Assembly: GCA_030619685.1 (NCBI GenBank)
Contig: JAUXAX010000017.1
Location: 1 to 37,095 of the forward strand
DNA from: Dehalococcoidia bacterium
GTDB taxonomy: Bacteria > Chloroflexota > Dehalococcoidia > SZUA-161
Reading direction: 5' to 3'
Length of the DNA: 37,095 nt
Shown here: positions 8,769 through 14,718 of the stretch, one piece after another
Position numbering within the stretch: position 1 is the stretch's first letter
How the letters are laid out: every line of letters begins with the position of its first letter
Notes under the pieces: generated by a model
The model's input: only the letters and a program-made list of their open reading frames with translations
What the model was told of the DNA's origin: nothing
Database searches by the model: none
Position numbers and translations under genes: made by a program

Positions 8769-8795
8769 ACTATACACAAGATGGGGTTTCGTCAA
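8769..8795 (-). promoter_or_regulatory. Candidate topA promoter
   Basis: On the minus strand TTGACG (8790-8795) is followed after 15 bp by TATAGT (8769-8774), about 107 bp upstream of the topA start. The spacing is shorter than the usual 17 bp, so this is only a candidate. It is the best sigma-70-like pair in the 403-bp spacer for this strand. Confidence 0.4.
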
Positions 8796-8860
8796 GCTCT
8801 TTTTCCTCCTTTATCTATTCAAGCGCAAAAGTCCCCTCGGCTATTGCTTCCTATCCTGAC

Positions 8861-8910
8861 TGCTCACGCGAGCAAGGTCCCCCTTTCCCAAAGGGGGATT
8901 TAGGGGGATT
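8861..8910. repeat. Inverted-repeat element in the topA upstream spacer
   Basis: The spacer 8663-9065 has no convincing gene. It contains TGCTC-ACGC-GAGCA (8861-8874) and CCCCCTTT-ccc-AAAGGGGG (8879-8897), the latter followed by two GGGGGATT words (8893-8900 and 8903-8910). Short CCCCTTT/AAAGGGGGATTTAGGGGG sequences of this type recur between genes in many bacterial genomes and probably derive from mobile or REP-like elements (recalled, not searched). Nothing else was seen in the spacer except the two promoters. Confidence 0.5.
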
Positions 8911-8998
8911 ACAACGAATCCTCCGGCTAACTATAAGGAGTCCCCCGCGAGGTGGGCCTTTTGAATCTGCACTCACGGATGGGAGCACCCATAGGGAC

Positions 8999-9027
8999 TT
9001 GACAAACGCCGCAAGTTCTGATAAATA
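8999..9027 (+). promoter_or_regulatory. Candidate promoter for the zinc-ribbon gene
   Basis: A perfect TTGACA (8999-9004) is followed by an AT-rich GATAAATA block (9020-9027) at 15-17 bp. The -10 match is weak, but the placement about 40 bp before the ATG at 9066 fits. Confidence 0.45.
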
Positions 9028-9065
9028 GTTGATATATCAGCGATATCTCAAACCCTTGGTGAACA

Positions 9066-9566
9066 ATGGCACAGCCACGACAGAGGCATATCCCCCTCAA
9101 TATCGACCAGAGACGAGAGCTGGACCGGCGCAAGCGCGAATATGAGGATAGGACCGGTGATACTGGAGACTGGGGAAAGTTCCTGGGGATTATCTCGCTA
9201 GCTGGCCTAGCCGCTTTGGGGATCTACGCTATGGCTCAAGCGACCAAGCGTGCGCCGACGGTATGGCAGGTTAGTTGCTCCCATTGTGGGACGGGATTTC
9301 CTATTCAGGTTCCAAACCCCCCACCTTGGAGATTAGCCCAGGTTAGATGCCCGGACTGCAGCAGTGAGCTAGTGGTCGACTTTGCCAAATCAGCATCGGG
9401 CGCATCGAACGGGCAAGTAGTCGGCCCGGACAGCGTCTACGCTGCTTACTGTCAAGTTTGTCAGCAGCCGATCAAGCCAGCCTTTTCCAAGGTGAATCCG
9501 CGGGGGGTTGAGTACCTGGAATGTGCGCACTGTGGCCGCGTGTCAAGTATCAGATCTCGGGAGTAG
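9066..9566 (+). CDS. Membrane-anchored zinc-ribbon protein of unknown function
   Basis: 166 residues, family not recognised. A charged N-terminus rich in Arg, Asp and Glu (1-37) is followed by one hydrophobic segment (FLGIISLAGLAALGIYAMAQ, about 39-58). A double Cys-pair domain comes next: CSHCG...CPDC (about 72-97) looks like one zinc ribbon and CQVCQ...CAHCG (about 127-160) like a second. The topology suggests a single-pass membrane protein with both ribbons on one side. It stands alone on the plus strand, with topA divergent to its left and dprA convergent to its right. Codon use looks like its neighbours. No enzymatic motif was seen. Confidence 0.7.
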   Translation: MAQPRQRHIPLNIDQRRELDRRKREYEDRTGDTGDWGKFLGIISLAGLAALGIYAMAQATKRAPTVWQVSCSHCGTGFPIQVPNPPPWRLAQVRCPDCSSELVVDFAKSASGASNGQVVGPDSVYAAYCQVCQQPIKPAFSKVNPRGVEYLECAHCGRVSSIRSRE

Positions 9567-9673
9567 AACAGAGCACTCGCGGATAAGGAACAGGTTTGCC
9601 CTCACGGCTAAAAAGTCCGGAAACACCTTCGGCTTTGAGCAACTTCACCATGGTTTCGATTGCCGCAATTACA

Positions 9674-10759
9674 TTACCTGTGGGCAAGGGTGTAGTTCAT
9701 ACCTCCTAGCTGGCGTACCATTCCTTTGAGCTCCATCATCGCCAGGGTGCTGGAAACGGTGGCGATGGGGAGACGCGAGCGGCGGCAGACCTCGTCGATG
9801 TGAGTTGGCTCGTGGCAGAGATGCCTAAGAAGCAGCGATTCGGTCTCGTCTGCTGTGACGATCTCTCTCATCTCTAGCTGCTGTGGGATCATGGTCAGGT
9901 TTAATTCCTCGAGGATATCCTGAGCGTTCCGCACCAACTTGGCTCCATCTTGGATCAGGCGGTTAGTGCCGCGGCTCGACGGTGACAGGATGCTTCCTGG
10001 GACAGCGAATACCTCCCGGTTCTGCTCCAGGGCAAGGTTTGCCGTGATCAGGGCCCCACTGCCTTCACCGGCCTCGGTGACCACCACCCCGAGGCTCAGT
10101 CCAGACATGATTCGATTGCGGCGGGGGAAGTTCTCCCGCAGCGGCTTGGTGCCTAGGGAGTACTCGCTAATCAGTGCTCCTTGCTCCATGATTGCCTGGC
10201 CCAGCTTCGCGTTCTCCGGCGGGTAGATTATATCCAGCCCGCAGCCAAAGACGGCGATGGTGCGGCCCCCGGCCTCCAGGGCAGTGCGGTGGGCTAAGGA
10301 ATCGATCCCCCGGGCTAGGCCGCTGACGATAGTTATTCGATTGTGTGTCAAGTCGGCTACCAGGCGCTCGGTTACCTCCCGCCCATAAATTGTAGTCCGC
10401 CGGGTGCCAACTACTGCTATTGCCCACTCGTCCTCTGGGGCAAGAGTCCCCCTGATGTAGAGCAGGGGAGGGACATCGTAGATCTCCTTCAGTCTGGCAG
10501 GGAAGGTGGGGTCATTCCAGGTGAGCACTTTGACCCGATATCGCTCCAGCATCTCCATCTCGGCATCGAGCGATATCTTGGGACGTGAGGTGACGATGGA
10601 CTCGATCGATCTGGCGTCCAGTCCTGCTAACCTGAGGTCTGAAGGTCCAGCATGCCAAGCCTGCTCGAGATTGCCAAAATAAGTCTCGAGTTGGGAGAAC
10701 TTGACGCGACCGATGCCTGGTATTCGGTTGAACCCTACCCAGTATCTTAGGTCCGACAT
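9674..10759 (-). CDS. dprA: DNA-processing protein DprA (Smf)
   Basis: About 361 residues. The Rossmann core carries AVVGTRRTTIYG, IVSGLARGIDSLAH, AVFGCGLDIIYPPEN and ENFPRRNRIMSGLSLGVVV, the standard DprA series. It is preceded by a SAM/HhH-like N-terminus (FNRIPGIGRVKFSQLE) and followed by a winged-helix end. DprA loads RecA on incoming single-stranded DNA during transformation. I prefer the ATG at 10759 (MSDLRYWVGF) to the in-frame ATG at 10789. The upstream ATG overlaps a TGC-TACAAT extended -10-like element and adds ten residues that do not look like the family. The gene lies 55 bp after DUF5343. Confidence 0.94.
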   Translation of the reverse strand: MSDLRYWVGFNRIPGIGRVKFSQLETYFGNLEQAWHAGPSDLRLAGLDARSIESIVTSRPKISLDAEMEMLERYRVKVLTWNDPTFPARLKEIYDVPPLLYIRGTLAPEDEWAIAVVGTRRTTIYGREVTERLVADLTHNRITIVSGLARGIDSLAHRTALEAGGRTIAVFGCGLDIIYPPENAKLGQAIMEQGALISEYSLGTKPLRENFPRRNRIMSGLSLGVVVTEAGEGSGALITANLALEQNREVFAVPGSILSPSSRGTNRLIQDGAKLVRNAQDILEELNLTMIPQQLEMREIVTADETESLLLRHLCHEPTHIDEVCRRSRLPIATVSSTLAMMELKGMVRQLGGMNYTLAHR

Positions 10760-10814
10760 CTCAGTCCCGTAGCTGAGACATTGTAGCACACCCTGGGCGA
10801 GGAAGGCAATCGTG

Positions 10815-11492
10815 TCAACTGGTAAGGGACAGTTCGAGGGCGGTTCTCAGTTTGCGGAAGAGGTCAGCCAGTTGGTCGACGTCCATTGCTGCCGTTTCTG
10901 GAGTCAGGGCTAGCACAAAGGGGAAGGGGGGAAGGAGTGTTTGACCATTATCTTGAGGCCCAGGCTCAGTCTGGGGATAGCGATAGGCTTGCCGTTGCGA
11001 GCGAGTCCTTCTTTTGCCCCGGGGTGTTGGCTGTGCTGCGTCGGGCGCAATCTCGATCTCGGCCAGCCGGCATAGCCGAATGAGGAAGCGGGTAGCTTTG
11101 GTTGCCATCTCGGCCCCCAGGCCGCCTTCGGTGACAAAGTAGTTGTAGATTCCGTCTCTGGTTACCTCTTTTGGCCTCAGCCCCTGGAATACCCCTGAGT
11201 AGGCATTTCGGACTATATCTTGCAGGGCTAAGGTATAGGTAGCGCCCTTGGTTTTCAATAAGCGGCTAGTGTCTGTGGGCCTGCCCTCATCATTTATTAG
11301 CCCCAGGAACCTCAATGCGCCCACCACCTTGTATTCGTTTCCAGGCGCGATCTTATTAACTCGAAGGAAATCGCTATCGATTCTGGGCGGAGTTGTCCTA
11401 CGAAGTAGTTGCAGGGACTGGAGGGTCCCCCTGGTTGGACCGTAGGGGGGAATAAGCCCCCGGCCCTCTAGCTCACGATCTCTAGCAGCCAT
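10815..11492 (-). CDS. DUF5343-like protein
   Basis: 225 residues. The N-terminal two thirds resemble the DUF5343 family (recalled): PPRIDSDFLRVNKIAPGN, KVVGALRFLGLINDEGRPT, and a middle helix set ending FLIRLCRLAEIEI at about residue 145. It then has a basic linker (PRGKRRTRSQRQ) and a C-terminal amphipathic helix (MDVDQLADLFRKLRTALELS). The fold suggests winged-helix DNA-binding modules, but no enzymatic residues are evident. A strong promoter covered by GGACTGT dyads lies just upstream, so it is probably repressed under normal conditions. It is upstream of dprA in the same direction. Function unknown. Confidence 0.7.
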   Translation of the reverse strand: MAARDRELEGRGLIPPYGPTRGTLQSLQLLRRTTPPRIDSDFLRVNKIAPGNEYKVVGALRFLGLINDEGRPTDTSRLLKTKGATYTLALQDIVRNAYSGVFQGLRPKEVTRDGIYNYFVTEGGLGAEMATKATRFLIRLCRLAEIEIAPDAAQPTPRGKRRTRSQRQAYRYPQTEPGPQDNGQTLLPPFPFVLALTPETAAMDVDQLADLFRKLRTALELSLTS

Positions 11493-11519
11493 CGCCTTTC
11501 CTCTGGACTTTTTATTTTC

Positions 11520-11672
11520 GGACTGTACTGTTCAGTCCATTTCGCATGATTATACCACAAAGATAGTAGGACTGTCAACAGTCCGCAAATAAAAGGAAAA
11601 TATGCAGCATTTTCCGTGGCACTACGTATGGAATTTGGCCGCCCCCAGGGACTGTTTAGGGAGGAACAGTCC
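11520..11672. promoter_or_regulatory. Cluster of GGACTGT / ACAGTCC operator dyads
   Basis: Three dyads share the half-site GGACTGT. They are 11520-11526 with CAGTCC 11533-11538; 11569-11575 with 11578-11584 (perfect, 2-bp spacer); and 11649-11655 with 11666-11672 (perfect, 10-bp spacer). Looser half-sites follow at 11674-11679 (TAGTCC), 11725-11731 (TTAGTCC) and 11748-11753 (GGACTG). Another inverted repeat, GGAAAAT-N7-ATTTTCC, lies at 11595-11615. The first two dyads bracket the DUF5343 promoter. A repressor binding them would block RNA polymerase; the adjacent XRE protein is the obvious candidate. Confidence 0.7.
11549..11578 (-). promoter_or_regulatory. Promoter of the DUF5343 gene
   Basis: On the minus strand a perfect TTGACA (11573-11578) is followed after 18 bp by a perfect TATAAT (11549-11554), with an extended TGG immediately before the -10. 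This is one of the strongest sigma-70-like promoters in the window. The -35 lies inside the dyad GGACTGTcaACAGTCC (11569-11584). A second dyad (11520-11538) sits between the -10 and the ATG at 11492. Confidence 0.8.
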
Positions 11673-11764
11673 GTAGTCCTAACCATTTTCGCCGTTTTTG
11701 AAGATTTGGACAGAGACAGGCAGTTTAGTCCTTGATTTAGTACGTTCGGACTGGGGTTTTGGGC

Positions 11765-11788
11765 GGGCAAAATTTGCCCATTTGGGCA
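11765..11788. promoter_or_regulatory. Overlapping GGGCAAA / TGCCCA palindromes upstream of the XRE promoter
   Basis: GGGCAAAATTTGCCC (11765-11779) is a perfect odd palindrome. It overlaps TGCCCA-tt-TGGGCA (11775-11788), giving three related half-sites ending directly at the -35 box (11789). The location suits an activator or repressor site. Confidence 0.5.
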
Positions 11789-11817
11789 TTGATTTTTTAC
11801 ACGAAACCGTGTAGAAT
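11789..11817 (+). promoter_or_regulatory. Promoter of the XRE gene, probably leaderless
   Basis: TTGATT (11789-11794), a 17-bp spacer and TAGAAT (11812-11817) form a good sigma-70-like promoter. The expected start site, 6-7 nt after the -10, falls on or next to the ATG at 11824, so the mRNA should have little or no leader. The dyad ACACG-aaac-CGTGT (11799-11812) overlaps the spacer and the first base of the -10, a typical repressor position. Confidence 0.65.
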
Positions 11818-11823
11818 AAGGAC

Positions 11824-12054
11824 ATGAAATCGCGCGAAGAAAGGATACTTCACTGGAACAGCGAGGGCGTCCGCGCGCTGAGGGGTCATTTGGGCCTGAC
11901 GCAACAGGAGCTCGCAGATGAACTGGGGACACGTCAACAGACGATCAGCGAGTGGGAAACGGGGATGTACAGCCCGCGTGGCACTTCCAGCACCCTGCTT
12001 AGCATCATAGCCGAGCGTTCTGGCTTCAAATACGGGGTGCGTCGAGCGAAATAG
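11824..12054 (+). CDS. Small XRE-family helix-turn-helix regulator
   Basis: 76 residues made of little more than one Cro/CI-type domain. The HTH is GLTQQELADELGTRQQTISEWETG (about 23-46), with Gln-rich recognition-helix contacts. The protein probably acts as a dimeric repressor or activator. No good Shine-Dalgarno precedes the ATG (only AAGG two bases away), consistent with the leaderless promoter. It is divergent from the DUF5343-dprA pair and shares a 331-bp control region with it, which makes that pair and itself its likely targets. Confidence 0.85.
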   Translation: MKSREERILHWNSEGVRALRGHLGLTQQELADELGTRQQTISEWETGMYSPRGTSSTLLSIIAERSGFKYGVRRAK

Positions 12055-12127
12055 GTATTGAAGAGGTCTCGATAGGCGATGGAATAACCTCTTGTCGCGG
12101 TTTGAGCAACGGTGCAGAAAGGGGCTC

Positions 12128-13441
12128 ATGAGCAAGGTGGAGGTAAGTGAGCGCCTTCTCGTCCAGCTCTGGAAGAGGGGATTGGTGGAGGTGGGAAAGC
12201 TGGTCACTGGGTCTGGGGAGAGGGTGCGTGTGATCTACCCGGGAAGGGAGAACAAGGATAGGGGACCTGATTTTGTGTGTGCCAGCATCGCTACTGCCAG
12301 TGGTGGAGTGTTAAGAGGGGATATCGAGCTTCACTTAAGGGCGAGTGACTGGAAAAGTCACGGTCACCATCGTGATCCCAATTACAATGAGGTGATCCTT
12401 CACGTGGTTTGGGAGGGGGATGGGGCAGCGGTGCTTCAGAATGGGAGGAGGGTGCCCACATTGAGTCTATGCCAGTATCTCAAAGGTTCAGTGGATGATG
12501 TTCGCTACTGGTCTGATCTACCCATCGTGCCCAGCGAACCCTGCTGCAATGCTAGGCAATGGTTAGGTGATAGCGAGATAGGCAGGGTGTTGGATGAAGC
12601 TGGGGAGGAGCGATTTCGGCTTAAGGCAGACTATTTTGGGTTTAGAATGGGCAAGGAGCCGCCATCGCAGGTGCTGTATCGGGGCATAATGGGGGCCTTA
12701 GGCTATAGCAAGAACAAGGATTCCTTCGAGGAACTGGCTTGTCGTCTGCCCCTAGCGGTCTTGGAGGAGCTTTGCCACGGCAAACCTCTCCAGGAGCAGG
12801 TTCTGCTGCTCGAGGCGCTGCTTCTGGGAAAGGCGGGGTTATTGCCTAGGGATGGCAGCGGGGAACTGGGGCGAATCTGGGATTGTCTGGGCGATGGGGA
12901 GGCAATGAGTCCTTCCTGCTGGCATGTCTTCAGGGTGCGTCCCAAAAACCACCCCGCCCGCCGCCTCGTAGGTGCTGCCCATCTGCTTGCCCGCTTTATG
13001 GAAATAGGGCTCTTTGAAGGGGTTCTGCAGTTGGTAAACGAGACTTCCTTGAGTATGATGGGGCGCCTCGAGTCCGGCTTTATGGTCAGCATCCCTGATC
13101 CCTGTTTCAATAGCGAGCACAATCTGATAGGGCAGGGGAGAGCAAGGGAGATCGTGATCAATATCATCTTGCCCTTCGCCTTCGCCTGGGCCGAGGCCAA
13201 CCTGCAGGGGAATCTGGCGGAGCGGGTGTCGGCGCTTTATGGAAGCTATCCTAAGGCAGGAGAGAACGGGATAACGCGTGAGCTGGCAGAGCTACTGCTG
13301 GGCACAGGTGCCTCTGAGTTGGCAGATTCGGCGCGGCGTCAACAGGGGCTTATCCATTTGGGTAAGACATTTTGCCGTCAGCGAGAGTGTTTCAGTTGTC
13401 CCATTGCCCAGAGGTTGATCACTGGTTCAGTTGCTGGTTAA
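12128..13441 (+). CDS. DUF2851 family protein
   Basis: About 437 residues. The N-terminal region carries the DUF2851 pattern: RVRVIYPGRENKDRGPDF, then RGDIELHLRASDW, the His-rich KSHGHHRDPNYNEVILHVV, and VPTLSLCQYL. The C-terminal end has a Cys cluster, FCRQRECFSCPIAQ. The start at the ATG 12128 has AAAGGGG upstream. A longer frame from a TTG at 12092 lacks a ribosome site and adds residues outside the family. The GPD...E-x-H arrangement plus a terminal Cys cluster recalls PD-(D/E)XK nucleases with a metal cluster; this is my inference. It follows the XRE gene by 73 bp and converges on the par cassette. Confidence 0.82.
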   Translation: MSKVEVSERLLVQLWKRGLVEVGKLVTGSGERVRVIYPGRENKDRGPDFVCASIATASGGVLRGDIELHLRASDWKSHGHHRDPNYNEVILHVVWEGDGAAVLQNGRRVPTLSLCQYLKGSVDDVRYWSDLPIVPSEPCCNARQWLGDSEIGRVLDEAGEERFRLKADYFGFRMGKEPPSQVLYRGIMGALGYSKNKDSFEELACRLPLAVLEELCHGKPLQEQVLLLEALLLGKAGLLPRDGSGELGRIWDCLGDGEAMSPSCWHVFRVRPKNHPARRLVGAAHLLARFMEIGLFEGVLQLVNETSLSMMGRLESGFMVSIPDPCFNSEHNLIGQGRAREIVINIILPFAFAWAEANLQGNLAERVSALYGSYPKAGENGITRELAELLLGTGASELADSARRQQGLIHLGKTFCRQRECFSCPIAQRLITGSVAG

Positions 13442-13456
13442 CAGCTTTTGAATCTT

Positions 13457-13474
13457 TTACCAGTACACTGGTAA
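13457..13474. repeat. Perfect TTACCAGT-ac-ACTGGTAA dyad next to the par cassette
   Basis: An 18-bp dyad with perfect 8-bp arms lies in the 112-bp spacer after DUF2851 and about 80 bp past the end of the RHH gene. It shares TTTTACCAG (13455-13463) with the parA operator (14662-14670) and the ACTGGT hexamer with the other par-associated sites. It may be a partition protein site or part of a terminator. No U-tract follows. Confidence 0.55.
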
Positions 13475-13553
13475 GACAGTGTTTTGTGCAGAGCCTGTTG
13501 GGGATTCTATTCGCTACCATCGAGAATGTGCCCATTGCTCACTGGCCAGGTGT

Positions 13554-13883
13554 TTAGCTTCGGCGGCGCTTGCCGGTTAATCGCTGGATGAGTAAGCTGT
13601 TCGCCGGGTTGCGCTCGTGCTCCTCAAGTCCAGCGCTGAGCAGTATGCTGACGATCTCCGACTTGTTGCACCTGATTCCTTGTCCCATAAGGTGAAGCCA
13701 GACTCTCTCTAGCTGTGCCAGATCATCGGGATTGAAGTAGAAGGTGCCCTTTTCGAATTTCTTGGGTTTAGCTGATGTACTGGTAGAATGGTGTACTGGT
13801 GTGTCTCCGAACAGAGCGTCCAGGCCCTTCTTCGTTGTCATATCGTCAGCGAGGCGTTTACCTACGCTTATTCGCTTTGCCAT
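13554..13883 (-). CDS. Ribbon-helix-helix ParB-like partner of ParA
   Basis: 109 residues. Residues 18-27 (KKGLDALFGD) resemble the N-terminal motif by which ParB/Spo0J proteins contact ParA. Residues 28-44 look like a flexible linker rich in Ser, Thr, Pro and Lys. Residues 45-88 fit a ribbon-helix-helix: strand KGTFYF, helix DDLAQLERVWLHLM, turn, helix KSEIVSILLSAGLEE. No HTH ParB domain is present. The start overlaps the end of parA by 26 bp, so the two are translated as a pair. I infer a small centromere-binding and autorepressor protein of a type Ib-like partition system. It has no recognised gene name. Confidence 0.75.
   Translation of the reverse strand: MAKRISVGKRLADDMTTKKGLDALFGDTPVHHSTSTSAKPKKFEKGTFYFNPDDLAQLERVWLHLMGQGIRCNKSEIVSILLSAGLEEHERNPANSLLIQRLTGKRRRS
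13776..13800. repeat. Direct TGTACTGGT repeats inside the RHH gene
   Basis: TGTACTGGT occurs at 13776-13784 and again at 13792-13800, 16 bp apart start to start, within codons for the linker of the RHH protein. The ACTGGT core matches the parA operator. The 16-bp step equals the spacer length within the other two par-associated sites. They may be binding sites, or a chance result of repeated His/Ser/Thr codons. Confidence 0.35.
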
Positions 13884-14628
13884 TGTGCACCTCTCTTGCT
13901 AGCTTGCGGTAGGCGGCGGCAGCGGGGGAGGAATCACTGAATGTCAGAATGGACTCGCCCGCTGTAGTGGTATCGGCGAATTTTATCGTGGCTGGAATGG
14001 GTATGTCGATCACCTTTTCCCCGTAGTGCTCTCTTAGCTGCCCCACTACCTCCCGGGAGTGGCGAGTGCGTCTATCGTAGAAGGTGGGCAGTATACCCAT
14101 GACTTCAAGGCTTGGGTTCAGTCTACCCTTTACCTTGGAGATGGTAGTGAGCAACAGTTGCATGCCTCGGAAAGCGAGATAGTGCGCCTGAACTGGAATT
14201 AGAATCTCGGTGGCGGCAGTGAGGGCATTGAGCGTCAGCACCCCCAAGGAAGGGGGGCAGTCGACGAGGATGTAGTCATACATCTTATCGACCGAAGCCA
14301 GCTTGCCCTTCAGTATGAACTCCCTGCCGGGCTCGTTGATCAATTCTACCTCGGCGCCGGTGAGATGGATGTTGCTCGGGGCCAGGTCACACTTTGTGGC
14401 TGTGGGGACAAGAATGTCCTCCATACCCAGATCTAGGTCGCGGAGGACATCGTACACAGTCTTGTTTATCCCGCGCACGCCCAAGGCTATGGAGAGCGTG
14501 CCCTGAGAGTCCATGTCCACCAGCAGGACGCGAGCCCCGAGCTCGCTTAAGGCGGCGCCGAGTGAGATAACGGTGGTGGTTTTACCTACGCCGCCCTTCT
14601 GGTTAGCAATAGCGATTACCCTGGCCAT
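13858..14628 (-). CDS. ParA/Soj-type partition ATPase
   Basis: 256 residues, the compact chromosomal/Soj or type Ib size without an N-terminal HTH. The deviant Walker A is NQKGGVGKTTT, with signature Lys11 and Lys16. Walker A' is LLVDMDSQG and Walker B is YILVDCPPSLG. The switch region FYDRRTRHSREVV and the end region with DTTTAGESIL are also typical. It should bind DNA non-specifically as an ATP dimer and move a ParB-bound site. It has its own extended -10 promoter embedded next to a dyad, 90 bp from tsaD. The partner is the overlapping RHH gene rather than a full ParB. Confidence 0.9.
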   Translation of the reverse strand: MARVIAIANQKGGVGKTTTVISLGAALSELGARVLLVDMDSQGTLSIALGVRGINKTVYDVLRDLDLGMEDILVPTATKCDLAPSNIHLTGAEVELINEPGREFILKGKLASVDKMYDYILVDCPPSLGVLTLNALTAATEILIPVQAHYLAFRGMQLLLTTISKVKGRLNPSLEVMGILPTFYDRRTRHSREVVGQLREHYGEKVIDIPIPATIKFADTTTAGESILTFSDSSPAAAAYRKLAREVHNGKANKRR

Positions 14629-14637
14629 CTGTCCACC

Positions 14638-14675
14638 TTTCGCTGGTATACTGGTATACTGTTTTACCAGCGAAA
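14638..14675. promoter_or_regulatory. parA operator dyad / candidate partition site
   Basis: Perfect 11-bp arms TTTCGCTGGTA (14638-14648) and TACCAGCGAAA (14665-14675) are separated by 16 bp. Inside, TGGTATAC is tandemly repeated (14644-14659). The dyad lies between the parA -10 and the ATG at 14628 and would cover the transcription start, as in autoregulated par operons. A 16-bp part (14654-14669) is matched at 15 of 16 positions by 17142-17157. Confidence 0.75.
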
Positions 14676-14683
14676 TTATAGCA
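14675..14683 (-). promoter_or_regulatory. Extended -10 promoter of parA
   Basis: Minus-strand TGC-TATAAT (-10 at 14675-14680, TGC at 14681-14683) is a perfect extended -10. No good -35 is found at 17 bp; a TTGACA at 14687-14692 is too close. Transcription would start inside the operator dyad. Confidence 0.65.
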
Positions 14684-14718
14684 TACCTGTCAACAGGGCG
14701 CTGGTGCGGGGGGGGCTG

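Noticed and set aside
9572..9660. A short minus-strand frame after dprA (contains MVKLLKAEGVSGLFSREGKP)
   Set aside because: The peptide looks protein-like and the frame is open into the end of dprA, but there is no ribosome site, no domain and only about 33 codons from the ATG. It may be a gene relic; too weak to annotate.
12092..12127. TTG start for the DUF2851 protein
   Set aside because: No ribosome site precedes it, while the ATG at 12128 has AAAGGGG and matches the start of the family region.
14675..14692. TTGACA seven bases before TATAAT upstream of parA, as a -35/-10 pair
   Set aside because: The spacing is far too short for sigma-70. The extended TGC-TATAAT alone is the better explanation.
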